Of a stretch of 64,000 nt of DNA, positions 49,031-58,869 are shown piece after piece (positions within the stretch are counted from its first letter, which is position 1; every line of letters starts with the position of its first letter). Origin of the DNA: Flaccisagitta enflata (lineage: Eukaryota; Chaetognatha; Sagittoidea; Aphragmophora); the NCBI GenBank assembly GCA_965153355.1, contig OZ231126.1:3782001-3846000 (forward strand), given 5' to 3'. The notes beneath the pieces were generated by a model that worked only from the letters and a program-made list of their open reading frames with translations, searched no databases and had not been told where the DNA came from. The position numbers and the translations under genes were made by a program.

Positions 49031-50061
49031 ACAAAAAAAATATCCCTTCAAATCAAATCAAATGCCACCAGGACAACTAACAGTCATTTATACTACACAC
49101 TTGCATGAAATATGAAGTGGGGAGATGCCAAAAGTAGAGGCAGTGTAGGCACCCCCAAAGCCCCCTTAAAAGCTAAATTTTATGCTCTAAAATGGGATTA
49201 TGGTAACTAAACGTGTTATCTACATTCCACTAGGCCACACAACTAGCAAATGCCTACTTATGATCACATGTTCAAAACAAAACACTGAATTATATCAAGA
49301 AACCAAGCTAAAGGGTAATGACACTCACTACACCCCCTTTGCGACACACTGTGTCAGTCATGTTTACATTTCATCACACATAAACTTTTCCTTTAAATTT
49401 GCCTAATTGCAAAAACAATAAAATTTGATCATGCAAATATTTAAAAATCATCGCTATTTGGCATGCATCATTTCCATTGCCCTGTGGTTGATTTTGACAT
49501 TATTTTAGTATAAAATAGCAAAATACAGCCTTTGTGAGTGTGAAAATAATTCCTTTCATAGTTTAGGACAAAAAAGACCCCTTTCTATGCAAAAAATATA
49601 AAAAACATCAAGGATGAGGCAAGTGACAGATTTATCTAAATTATGGCTATCACTCTTTGATGTGAAATAACTTGCAAAATGAAATATGACAGGTGTTGTG
49701 GGGTATCAAATGAAAGCCCTTACAATTCTGCATCGATTGATACCTATAATGGGGAGTTTGATGGGAAAAAAAATTTACGTCATACTTCCCTAAACTAAGC
49801 GTGATGGACAGACGGATGGATGGACAGATGGACGGAACAACCAACCGATCGACCGACAGACAGAGCCAGTCATAGAGTCACGTGAACAGGACTAAAAAAC
49901 ATGCATTAATAAAAAAAAATTCATTCAAAGAGGACACCTTGTTCATACATGTCAGGAACTTTCAAATTTTAAAATTATAGTCTGGTGGAGCAAGCTAGGT
50001 CTAACTGACATAGCCCTTGAGTTAGCTCCCTACAAAGATCGTTGCCCACAGTCATTGAGAG
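49031..50061. other. No gene recognised
   Basis: AT-rich. A subfamily B hairpin end (CGGAACAACCAACCGATCGA, GAGTCACGTGAACAGGACTAAAAA) lies at 49805-49898. No supported exon. Confidence 0.5.
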
Positions 50062-50228
50062 AACAAGGCCAGATACACGGCCACCAGTTGCGGACAGGTG
50101 GGCAGGGGCGGATATGCGCGTTTTCCCACTTTTTGACTCGTGCTCACCAACGGACCGAACGACCAACCAACGGATAGACGGACAGACGGACAAAGCCTCT
50201 TATAGAGTTGCGTGTCCGCAACTAAAAA
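50062..50228 (+). repeat. Hairpin-ended repeat, subfamily A
   Basis: AACAAGGCCAGATACACGGC, CAGTTGCGGACAGGTGGGCA, CCCACTTTTTGACTCGTGC, GGAC repeats, CTCTTATAGAG, GTTGCGTGTCCGCAACTAAAAA. Complete and little diverged. Confidence 0.92.
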
Positions 50229-50433
50229 GTTCAAGCAGATGTGCAAAAAGATACACGCGAATGAAGAAATCAATGTTAAATGTTAATAAACAGGCCTTAA
50301 TTTAGTGATTGTGTTGAGCGTGCACGCCGAGCACGCCACTCACATATATATGCGTAAGTAAATTTATTTCCTTATTTCACAAGTTCGGTTACTAAAGGTG
50401 AATAAATGAAACGCTCTCATGACAACAGCTTCT

Positions 50434-50600
50434 TTTTACTCGCGGACACGCGACTCTACACCTTGCCGTGTCAGTCATTAGGTTGGTAGGTTGGTAGGTT
50501 GGTACGTCCATAACAAATTTCATTGAATTCCAAGCGGTTTTTGCATTACCACTCCTGCCCAACCATCCGAGACTGGATTGCCGTGTATCTGGCCTTGTTT
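50434..50600 (-). repeat. Hairpin-ended repeat, subfamily B short form
   Basis: TACTCGCGGACACGCGACTCT, ACACCTTGCCGTGTCAGTC, GGTAGGTTGGTAGG run, GAATTCCAAGCGGTTTTTGC, GCCGTGTATCTGGCCTTGTT. Confidence 0.88.
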
Positions 50601-50644
50601 TATAGTTGGCTGCTACGGTTGGTTGTTCGGTCACATTATACCTG

Positions 50645-50806
50645 TTTTTAGTCGCGAACACGTGACTCTTCACTTTGCCGTGTTGGACGGTAGGTTGGTC
50701 CGTTGGTCTGTCTGTTCATCCGTCCATTTTTGAATTTGGTGCGATTTTCAAATTACCGCTCCTGCCGAACCATCCGTGACTGGATTGCCGTGTATCCAGC
50801 CTTGTT
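50645..50806 (-). repeat. Hairpin-ended repeat, subfamily B short form
   Basis: TTAGTCGCGAACACGTGACTC, ACTTTGCCGTGTTGGACGG, CCGTGACTGGATTGCCGTG, CCAGCCTTGTT. In the same orientation as the previous copy. Confidence 0.87.
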
Positions 50807-50949
50807 TCTATTTGCGGACTTAGGTCTCACTGATTCTCCCGAAATGCTTTAATGACCTAAAATGCTGCCCCTGCCCACTACTGGGTTAGCCTTGTATCCG
50901 GCCTTCTTGTTATGTTCAAATCCAACAGAGTTGTGAGTACGGGTCATGG

Positions 50950-51392
50950 CCTGCGTGTGTGTGTGTGTGTGTCTGTGTGTGTGTGTCTGTGAGTGTGTGG
51001 CTGTGTGTGTGTGTGGCTGTGTGTGTGCGTGTTGCTGTTTGTACGCGTGTGGCTGTGTGTGTGGCTGTGTGAGTGTTTGTTTGTTTGTTTGTTTGTTTGT
51101 TTGTTTGTTTGTTTGTGTGTGTGTGTTGGTTGTGCAGTTTAAAATCAAACGGAAATTGTTGATTATTGACTTTTAAACCGAGATTTCCAAGATTTCCAAG
51201 TGAAAGATGTCCTATCAATTTTCCCAAAATTCTACCAACACTCAAATCTTATCACTAAGAGTGTGAGTGTGTACGTGCGTGTGTGTATGTGTGTGTGTGT
51301 GTGTGGCTGTGTGTGTGGTTGTGTGTGGCTGTGTGTGTGTGGCTGTGTGTGTGTGGCTGTGTGTGTGGCTGTGTGTGTGTTTGTGTGTGTGC

Positions 51393-51479
<87 letters not shown>

Positions 51480-51615
51480 GGTTGTGCAGTTTAAAATCAA
51501 ACGGAAAATGTTGTTGATTATTGACTTTTAAACCGAGATTTCCAAGATTTCCAAGTGAAAGATGTCCTATCAATTTTCCCAAAATTCTACCAACACTCAA
51601 ATCTTATCACTAACA
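50950..51615 (+). repeat. (GT)n array in a tandem duplication of about 355 bp
   Basis: A GT-rich array ends in TTGGTTGTGCAGTTTAAAATC and a 140-bp unique block (ATTTCCAAGATTTCCAAGTG, CAATTTTCCCAAAATTCTAC). The same array and block follow again, with 3 extra bases (TTG) in the second block. The near-identity points to a recent duplication. Confidence 0.93.
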
Positions 51616-52130
51616 GTCAGCCTAGGTAGCAGCATCATCACCAGTGTCTATATTAATTGTCTGGTAGGTTTTTAGCATGTATCTTGCTCATCTTGACTCA
51701 TTGCAAAACACAGTAAAGCTCCATATTCTTGGAGAAAAAATGTGCCAGAAACTGAGTGGCAGATACCGCTCATTTACACTACTCCAGGCGGTATGAAATG
51801 AGTCCCAGGTGTCAATTATGGCTGTAATTCGTGTGACCCATGTAAATACGAGCCAATCCATGTGCTGGAGGCCATATTGAAACATTTCAGCTGTTTCCGT
51901 ATTAGTACCCTAGTAATAGAGCTGAATAATTGGGTAAGTTGCAAGACTGAATTGGGATCGAATGAATGAATAAAAGACCAGCTGGAAAATAAATTTACTC
52001 GCGTAACAAATTTTGTAAAGAAAGCATTCAATAGAATAGTCAACGAAATTAGAACAACAACAGAAACAACACGATCACATCTTGTCAAAATTGTTGGTCG
52101 CGTGCGAGTCACAAATGCATGAGCAATACG
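51616..52130. other. No gene recognised
   Basis: Nothing with splice borders or domain content was found. Confidence 0.5.
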
Positions 52131-52432
52131 TCTGTTAGGGTGCCTAGAAAAGCCAAAATAGCACTCCACTTGGCAAAAATGTTTTTCCTTTGCAAAAACG
52201 CTTTCTTATGAGCCATTGCGCAATTTTTAAATAAATCAAGAACTATTTTAAGGGTGACTTTGAAATTTTCTATAGATCTGTATGAGCGGGACAAAATTTA
52301 CATATAAGAAAAATAATTTCTAGATTGATTTAAAAATCGCGCATAAGTTCATTTGAAAATATTTTGGCAAAAAAAAAAAAAAACAAATTGCAAGGCGAAG
52401 TAGTTTTGGCTTTTCCAGGCACCCTAACAAAC
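52131..52432. mobile_element. MITE-like element, about 300 bp
   Basis: Inverted ends TGTTAGGGTGCCTAGAAAAG and CTTTTCCAGGCACCCTAACA with CCAAAA next to both. Interior without coding capacity. No clear target duplication. Confidence 0.8.
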
Positions 52433-52491
52433 GTTATGAGCAAAGACGAACATTATGGCACGAAATCGACGGTGATGCGAGAATCCAATTC

Positions 52492-52790
52492 TTAGTCGCG
52501 GACTCGCGACCTACTATTTGAGGCTTTGTCCGTTCGTCCATCCATCCGCTCAAATCAAAAAGTGTGGGGATGCACGTTTTACTGGAGGATGTTCACACGG
52601 ACGACTTAAGCACCTTCTTCAAGCACCTTCTTTATATGAAATAAGGTGCTTGAGAAGGTGCTTAAGGCGTCCACGTGAACGTCCTCCAGCAGTGCCCCTG
52701 TGGCGACGTGTGTGTGGAAGAGAGTGGGGTCCTATGCCCCTGCTCACCTTTCCACGACGATATTGTAACCCCAGCTTGCTAGTTTACAAA
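52492..52790 (-). repeat. Hairpin-ended repeat carrying an inserted long hairpin
   Basis: AGTCGCGGACTCGCGACCTAC, TTTGAGGCTTTGTCCGTTCG at one end and TATGCCCCTGCTCACC, ACGATATTGTAACCCCAGC at the other. An insert at 52582-52689 is a separate perfect-like hairpin. Lies just 3' of the MPHOSPH6 stop. Confidence 0.78.
52582..52689. repeat. Long imperfect hairpin (about 49-bp arms, about 10-nt loop)
   Basis: CTGGAGGATGTTCACACGGA..CTTAAGCACCTTCT pairs with AGAAGGTGCTTAAGGCGTCC..GAACGTCCTCCAG; the loop is TATATGAAAT. Size and bulges resemble a microRNA precursor, but a foldback insertion explains it equally well. Confidence 0.75.
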
Positions 52791-52845
52791 TCAGTGGATG
52801 TACTTTTATACCGATTGTCGAAGAGTATCCAATTGTATTCAACTA

Positions 52846-53011
52846 TTAGTACTCTTTGGGTTTGAGAAAGGTCTTCACTTCTCCGATTATCTTATTTGGA
52901 GTCTTTTGTTTTTTGACAGTGTCTTCTTGTTCGTCTTCGTCCGATGACTCGTTTTGGCGCTGCCGCTTCGTCTTGAATTTCTTATCCATATTTTTCACGA
53001 AGGAACTGTAC
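52846..53011 (-). CDS. MPHOSPH6: MPHOSPH6 exon 5 (stop)
   Basis: Acceptor CCTGGTTTTCAG, then YSSFVKNMDKKFKTKRQRQN to FLKPKEY and TAA. The basic stretch is a likely nucleolar signal. Confidence 0.92.
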
Positions 53012-56000
53012 CTGAAAACCAGGAAAAAGAACATGAGCAAGTGACGCAGGGACACGATGTGGCCGGGTGGGCTGGGGTGTCCAAACCCCATCCACACCCC
53101 AACCCCCACAAACAAACATACGCAACAAGTATAAAAACACTCGTTTTTCTTCCAACTCTTGCCAACGGATGGACGGACCGACGGACGGACAAAGCATCTT
53201 GTTGAGTTGCGTGTCCGCAACTGTTAAGGACTGAGACGAACCGAGATAAGGACAAACACGACGGACGGCCAGTCGCATTGAGGAGAGACTCGAAGTAGAT
53301 GGAATCAATTCACGGATACAAAGAGGAGACAGATCAAAGCATGGAGACAAAGAGTTGCATGTTGCATGTGTAAGGATGATGTCCAAATTGAACTTCACAC
53401 AAAGCGGATTCTTACTGGTTGGCCATGTCTTCGTCTGTGACAGACGTTTCCGCGTTCTCATCATCATTTTCCTCCTCTTCCGATTTTCCTTCGTTACGCA
53501 TCAGAGTTTCCACTTCAGGATTCATCCCCTTTAAACAACAACCAAGATGTCAAATGTCATAACTTGTTAGCACCGTCTCAACGGTCGGTCTTGTGAGTTG
53601 TAACACTTATCTGACCACCCCCCAAAGAAAAACCAAAAAACCGTTTCTGGGGACCCCAAGAACTATCATCTAGGATGTCTTGGTTACCCAAAAGAACATC
53701 AGACGAAATCATTTGAAGGCAAAATTTGGATTAATATTATTTTTTTTTGAAAAAATCAAGCATTTTTCAGCATATTTGGCACTTTTTATGATCATATAGC
53801 TTCCTTAACTTTAGAAAATACCTGAAAAGTGTAGGGATACCTCATATACAACTGCTTTTACCATTTCAAGCTAGTTCTGGTTAATATTTACAAGATTAGA
53901 GCAAAAAAATAGCAGAAAACCAGCAAATTAAGCCATTTTTTAACATTTTTTCTGCTTAAAATTACTCTAGCTATTTCAAAAACCCTGTAAACTATAAAAA
54001 GTGTGTGGGAACAGTTGAACTTCAGATGGTTTCACTATTTTTTGCAAGTTTGATGAAATATTTGTCACCCTAAAAGATTAAAAAATGACTTAAAACAATA
54101 AATTTAGTTTTTTTTAAGTAATTTAAGGCTTTTGAGTTTTAAATACCCTCAAATTATTTTAAAGAGGTATGAATGTATACATTTTATATATTTTAACGTA
54201 TAATTGACTAATTTGTATTTTTGAAAATATTTGATTAACTAAAGGCTTAATTATATTTTTGTTTTGACCATTTTTAAGCCCTTAAGTATATTACCCACAG
54301 TATAGCTTTAACAGCATTAGAAAGCAGAAATGTGTTTTGTAATTTCTTCGGGGGACATGCAGAGAGGGGTGTATACATGTATACATAGACAATAGCGTAA
54401 TGTACAAGCAACTAAAAGTCTGCTTAATTGAAAGATGTGTATCCAGCCTTGTTTACAATGGTTCCTCTGTTACATGTGTGGAAGGCACCCAAAGCTAATC
54501 ATCCAATAACAACATTAATGCAGAAATTTTTTTGGCTCCTAAGCTATATTTTAGGTAACATGTTTTAAATAGCTATCTAATAAAGGGATAGAAAAAAAAA
54601 ATAGTTTGAGGGTATTTGAAACTCAAAAGCCTTAAATTACTTAAAAAACCCTAGATTTACTGTTTTAAGTCATTTCTTAATCTTTTAGGGTAACAGATAT
54701 TTCATATCTCACACGCTTTTTATAGTTTACAGGGTTTTTGAAGTAGCTAGAACAATTTTAGGCAGAAAAAATGTGAAAAAATGGCTTAATTTGCTGTTTT
54801 TCTGCTATTTTCTTGCTCTAATCTTTTAAATATTAACCAGAACTAGCTTGAAATGATAAAAGCAGTTGCATATCAGGTATCCCTACACTTTTCAGGTATT
54901 TTCTAAAGTTTAGGAAGCTATATGATCAGAAAAAGTGCCAAATATGCTAAAAAATGCTTGATTTTTGCAAATAAAATAACATAAATCTAAATTTTGCCTT
55001 CAAATGATTTCGTCTGATGTTCTTCTGGGTAACCAAGACATCCTAGATGATAGTTTTTGGGGTCCCCAGAAACGGTTTTTTGGTTTTTCTTTGGGGGGCT
55101 ATCTAGAGGGGGGTGTGACAGTAGGCATGAAAAGCAGTATCAACACACAAAAAGTTAAGAGGCACAATTTCAATAAGCCCGGCGCAGTTTGATGTATTTT
55201 CAAGTGCAGTAACTCCAAGGCATAATAATACAATGACATTTTGAAAGTTAAAATCTCGTCTTACTGGGCCAACTAATAGTACGGTTTTTTTTTGGCAGCG
55301 GCCCCAAAGGGGTCGATGATCTGAATGCTTTCACACATATGCTTATGGGAAATTTTCTCTTCCCCCACTCCTTCCTCTATTCCACCGAGGAGGCGAAAAG
55401 AGTAGGTCATTGACCCCTTTTATGTCGCTTCCCTACTTTTTCCAACACTACAACCTACTTAAGCAGGGCACGGGTACCGCTGACCATATAACGCTTTTGC
55501 GACAATTATACTTATTGCGCGGATGTACATACATATATTTTTTTTGCGCCTAATCGTTGGATATGTGTCGTTCTTATAGTTATACGCGCAATCATTCAAA
55601 TAACCTGAAAACTGAAGCGGCCGAAGTTGAGTTGCTCCAAAACAGTGATAGAATTGACATACTCGAACAATTCGTGGTCAGCGTCGCCTTCTTCTGGAGG
55701 GTCAACCCTACGGAGAGAGAGTGAGTGAGTGAGTGAGTGAAGGGGTTTTTGCATTGGGCTCATTATCTAGATATTATCTAGATATTGCCTATGCAATATT
55801 ACGATAACTTTCCCAATGCGAAAACCCCTTAGGTGAGTGATAGACAAAGGGGCAGACAGAGAGATGGAGGGAAAAAGAGAGCGAGGGCGAGAGCGAGAGA
55901 CAGATAGAGAGAGAAAGTCGCAGGCAGACAGACACAAGAGAGACAGACACCGACTTAGAGACAGACAGAGACCGACTTAAAGACAGACAGAGACCGACTT

Positions 56001-57252
56001 AAAGACCGAAAAGACGGACAGACACTGACACAGACGGACAGAGATACACACAGTTGGACAGAGACAGAAAGACAGGCACACACAGAAAGAGCGAGAGTCA
56101 GGGAAGGGTGGTGGGGGGGGGGGGACCGAATAAGGCTGTGATTCCTAGTTTGTACGTTAGAATCATGACCAAGTTTTAAATCAACTAGGATGGGTGGTCC
56201 ACTGGTCCACGTCCGGAAATGGGAACAAGTGCGAGATATAAAGCAACGATAAAACTGGTGAATTACTTGGACATGATTGCGAAATATAGCAACGATTAAT
56301 TACTTAGACATGAGTGCGAAATATGAAGCAACGATTAATTACTTGGACATGAGTGCGAAATATGGCAACGATTAATTACTTGGACATGAGCGCGAGATAT
56401 AGCGACAATTAATTACTTGGACATGAGCGCGAAATATAGCAACGATTAATTACTTGGACATGAGTGCGAAATATAGCAACGATTAATTACTTGGACATGA
56501 GTGCGAAATATAAAGCAACGAATAATTACTTGGACATGAGTGCGAAATATAAAGCAACGAATAATTACTTGGACATGAGTGCGAAATATGGCAACGATTA
56601 ATTACTTGGACATGAGCGCGAAATATAGCAACGATTAATTACTTGGACATGAGCGCGAAATATAGCAACGATTAATTACTTGGACATGAGTGCGAGATAT
56701 TCTGCTGGTAACGATTCGATGACCCATTGCTCCTCCAACGCACCGATTTCTTCCTCTTCCACTTCCTAAGAATGTAAAATTAGAAAACAAGTCAACAAAA
56801 TGTAATGTAAAGATGAGATCAAATAAGGCGAACGAATGAAGATAATTCGATAAGTTTGGTTACTGTGGGCTTGCTGAAATGTAGGGAAATGAAATCAACG
56901 ATCCATGTAATAACAAGGCCAAGTAGTAAAATAAGGTGCGACGTGTGGATTGTAGAACGAATGGGTTACCCGACTGACCAACCGGCAGACCGACCGACGG
57001 ACACAGCCAGTTATAGAGGTGCTTTGTCGCACCTAAAAACATTTGAGATTCCCAAATGAAACGTTTAGTTCACTCAGGTTCCATGGAAGAAATAACGCCA
57101 CTAAGGGTGTGTGATCGTACATCATTCAGATCTATACAGCAACGTCAGTAAATAAATATTACCTGCTGCAATTTTGATGCGGTCTTTTGCATAAATTTCA
57201 TTTGTAAGAGAGTTTTGGAGAGAGCTCCGTCGTTGTTCGAAGACGACGCCAT
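52846..57252 (-). CDS. MPHOSPH6: MPHOSPH6, complete five-exon gene
   Basis: Joined exons 57252..57163, 56765..56680, 55707..55605, 53528..53416 and 53011..52846 give 185 codons. The family protein is a nuclear/nucleolar RNA-binding cofactor of the RNA exosome, needed for 3' trimming of 5.8S rRNA; it bridges MTR4 and the exosome. Visible family features: N-terminal LSKTLLQMKFMQK, EEQWVIESLP, the central LEQLNFGRFSFQGMNPEVETLM (its core GRFSF-Q-GMNPEVE), acidic TSVTDEDMANQYSSFV, the basic KKFKTKRQRQ, and C-terminal FLKPKEY. Slightly longer than the vertebrate protein (about 160 residues), mostly in the exon 2/3 junction region. All junction phases agree. ATG context is good (A at -3, G at +4). 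Introns hold respectively a subfamily E repeat, a donor-bearing minisatellite, a 1.5-kb foldback plus a cassette, and a subfamily A repeat. Confidence 0.92.
53038..53224 (+). repeat. Hairpin-ended repeat, subfamily A variant, in MPHOSPH6 intron 4
   Basis: CAAGTGACGCAGGGACACGAT, GGTGTCCAAACCCCATCCAC, GTTTTTCTTCCAACTCTTGCC, GGAC repeats, GAGTTGCGTGTCCGCAACTG. It shares its 5' half with the copies at 1.3, 32.0 and 40.5 kb. Confidence 0.85.
53416..53528 (-). CDS. MPHOSPH6: MPHOSPH6 exon 4
   Basis: GMNPEVETLMRNEGKSEEEE, NDDENAETSVTDEDMAN plus two bases, donor GTAAGA. The SVTDEDMA acidic motif is a family hallmark. The acceptor (TTTAAAG) is weak. Confidence 0.9.
53618..55098. mobile_element. Large foldback element (1.48 kb) in MPHOSPH6 intron 3
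   Basis: CCCCCCAAAGAAAAACCAAA and AACCGTTTCTGGGGACCCCA at the left are inverted as GGGGTCCCCAGAAACGG and TTTTCTTTGGGGGG at the right; matches run inwards (CATCTAGGATGTCTTGGTTAC / GTAACCAAGACATCCTAGATG; GCAGAAAACCAGCAAATTAAG / CTTAATTTGCTGTTTTTCTG) to a centre near 54350. Arms about 700 bp, little diverged. No transposase frame. Confidence 0.88.
55290..55507 (-). repeat. Cassette element without a minisatellite array
   Basis: GGCAGCGGCCCCAAAGGGGTC, barcode CTGAATGCTTTCACACATAT, only 60 bp of centre, then GTAGGTCATTGACCCC, GCAGGGCACGGGTACCGCTG and ACCATATAACGCTTTTGCGAC. It shows the ends of the family with no array. Confidence 0.85.
55605..55707 (-). CDS. MPHOSPH6: MPHOSPH6 exon 3
   Basis: One base plus 34 codons: VDPPEEGDADHELFEYVNSI then TVLEQLNFGRFSFQ, donor GTTATT. 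The acceptor tract CACTCACTCTCTCTCCGTAG is part of a microsatellite-rich purine/pyrimidine block (55711-56110). Confidence 0.9.
55711..56125. repeat. Purine-rich degenerate microsatellite (GAGT, GACA, GAGA)
   Basis: (GAGT)n at 55719-55740, then GA/GACAGA mixtures and ACAGACACCGACTTAGAGAC units (three copies near 55935-56000). A short inverted pair GGGGTTTTTGCATTGGG / CCCAATGCGAAAACCCC brackets 55741-55830. Confidence 0.85.
56222..56700 (-). repeat. Minisatellite made of the MPHOSPH6 exon 2 end plus splice donor, about 12-13 copies
   Basis: Unit of 36-39 bp; on the minus strand each reads ATATTTCGCACTCATGTCCA-A then GTAATTAATCGTTGC. The copy nearest the exon is the real exon 2 end (coding EYLALMS and donor GTAATT). 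Nearly all other copies keep AAGTAATT, i.e. an intact donor. Confidence 0.92.
56680..56765 (-). CDS. MPHOSPH6: MPHOSPH6 exon 2
   Basis: Acceptor TTCTTAG, then EVEEEEIGALEEQWVIESLP and AEYLALMS plus two bases, donor GTAATT. The phase 2 end fits exon 3. The last 20 bases and the donor are the unit of the adjacent minisatellite, so the true donor among about 13 near-identical ones is inferred from phase and nearness. Confidence 0.8.
56912..57039 (+). repeat. Hairpin-ended repeat, subfamily E, in MPHOSPH6 intron 1
   Basis: AACAAGGCCAAGTAGTAAAAT, AAGGTGCGACGTGTGGATTG, GACC/GGAC repeats, GTTATAGAGGTGCTTTGTCG-CACCT and AAAAA. Stem AGGTGC / GCACCT. Confidence 0.9.
57163..57252 (-). CDS. MPHOSPH6: MPHOSPH6 exon 1
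   Basis: Thirty codons, MASSSNNDGALSKTLLQMKF then MQKTASKLQQ, donor GTAATA. The LSK-LL-MKFMQ block is the most conserved N-terminal part of the family. Confidence 0.92.
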
Positions 57253-57397
57253 CTTTTACAGTCAGTAGTAAAGAGCAAAAGCTTGAACTGTAAACTGGTG
57301 ATAAATTAGGCGACTTCGAGTTTCAAATGGACGAAGAGTCAAAAATGAATTTGTCAAATCAACACTAATCCTGGAGATACACACTCGATTTAGAGTT

Positions 57398-57481
57398 TTA
57401 TTTCATTTCATTTCGTTCCTGGAGTGAAGATCCTGGGCCTGCGGTGGGGAGCACATGGCTTCTGATGATGTCCAATTTTAT
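57398..57481 (-). CDS. Candidate terminal exon of an unidentified gene
   Basis: After acceptor TTCTATTTTCCCAG: IKLDIIRSHVLPTAGPGSSL, QERNEMK, stop, with AATAAA overlapping the stop. Only 27 codons, so weak; not recognised. It would belong to a gene upstream of MPHOSPH6 on the same strand. Confidence 0.3.
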   Translation of the reverse strand: MKLDIIRSHVLPTAGPGSSLQERNEMK

Positions 57482-57553
57482 CTGGGAAAATAGAACTAAT
57501 GGATAAGCACATAAACTGAAAAATAAGGTTTGTTCGCAATTACAGTCAAGTTA

Positions 57554-57727
57554 CAGTTGAACCCCGCTCTAATGGACCCGCGACCAACGGAATTCCACCC
57601 ATAATAGATAAAAATTTTTAATCCCCTCCAGTTAATCTCTTGTTTCCTTTACTAGCAAAAACAAAAGTCCGCCTATAACAAAAGAAAATTGTTAGTCCCT
57701 GAAATTTGTTAGAACGGGGTTCAACTG
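57554..57727. mobile_element. MITE, 174 bp, CAGTTGAACCCCG ends
   Basis: CAGTTGAACCCCGCTCTAATG at the left, TTAGAACGGGGTTCAACTG at the right. The CAGTTGAAC.. ends resemble pogo/Tigger-type mariner elements, and TA precedes the left end; TA is not found at the right end. A second, truncated copy is at 1899-2040. Confidence 0.78.
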
Positions 57728-57766
57728 AGGATTTTGTCGATAATAGACATCGCATAAAATAAGAGT

Positions 57767-57886
57767 CTAGTCAAAAGAAACACCATCGCTGAGCCCGGTG
57801 GACGATTTGGACATCATCGTCTGCTTCATGTTTCGGCATTCGTCTGCCACGATAGCCCCCCAAGTGAGGATTTTAAGCAACGGCGA
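57767..57886 (-). CDS. Candidate terminal exon of an unidentified gene
   Basis: After TTTCAACATTTAAG: SPLLKILTWGAIVADECRNM, KQTMMSKSSTGLSDGVSFD and TAG. The amino acid mix looks like real protein and not a repeat, but no family is recognised. No further exon is seen to the right. Confidence 0.35.
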   Translation of the reverse strand, partial: SPLLKILTWGAIVADECRNMKQTMMSKSSTGLSDGVSFD

Positions 57887-58189
57887 CTTAAATGTTGAAA
57901 ATGAGCTTTAGTAGGGTCATTCACTCGTATTGTACCAAAAATATGATTGATTCATTGATTCATAGTTAAGAATAAAATGCCTGGTAGCCATTTTTACCTA
58001 ATACATTTTTCTTATTTTCATATCAATTTCATATTCATAGTCGAGGGTTTTTATATAAATATTATAACTGTTTGATAAATATCTATTTCTATTACTCAAA
58101 ATTCTTGTGAATCAAGTACTATTGAAATTGAAGTTCTTCTATGTTATAGGATTAGATAAAATAATATAAGCTTTAAAAAGTGGATGTGG

Positions 58190-58432
58190 AAATTGAAGCG
58201 GAAGCAGAAGCGGAAGCGGAAGCGGAAGCAGAAGCAGAAGCAGAAGTGGAAGCGGAAGCGGAAGCAGAATCGGAAAAAAAAAAATGAAATGGAAGCGGAA
58301 GCAGAAGTGGAGGCGTAACAATTTAATGAAATGGAAGCGGAGGCGGAAGCGGAAAAAAAGTTTTAATGGAAGCGGAAGCGGAAGCGTAAGTGAAATAAAT
58401 TTGAAAATGGAAGCGGAAGCGCAAGCTGTCCA
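58190..58432 (+). repeat. (GGAAGC)n hexanucleotide repeat
   Basis: GAAGCGGAAGCAGAAGCGGA units with interruptions such as GTTTTAATGG and GAAATGGAAGCGG. Confidence 0.93.
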
Positions 58433-58743
58433 AAAATTTGGCGCTTCCACATCACTAATCCCAAGGGCAGATTTATTGTTGGTATCCTACATTGTATATT
58501 CATTGTAACTGGGCCAGTTGGGTAACTCATTTGCGTACATCACACCTTTTAGAGTGTGTGGTTAAGATATATTTGCGCCTTGCAAGCCTGTGCGCGCGGG
58601 AAAGTCGTATTTCTGAGCATGTGAATCAGGTTGTTGTCATCTGTGGGTTTGTACATTGTATGGCTCTGAAAGTGGCGTCATTAAATACTTCGCACTATTT
58701 TTAATCATTTATTGTGCATTTTGTGGCTATCTTTGCCTTGGTT

Positions 58744-58746
<3 letters not shown>

Positions 58747-58822
<76 letters not shown>
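58747..58822. repeat. (TA)n microsatellite
   Basis: Pure AT dinucleotide run of about 76 bp; the short Ile-Tyr frames are artefacts. Confidence 0.97.
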
Positions 58823-58826
<4 letters not shown>

Positions 58827-58869
58827 TTTCTTACTCGCCAATGAGTGGGTGTGCAAATTTGCATTTATT

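Noticed and set aside
56222-56700. CRISPR-like direct repeats
   Set aside because: Units are contiguous without unique spacers and derive from an animal exon border.
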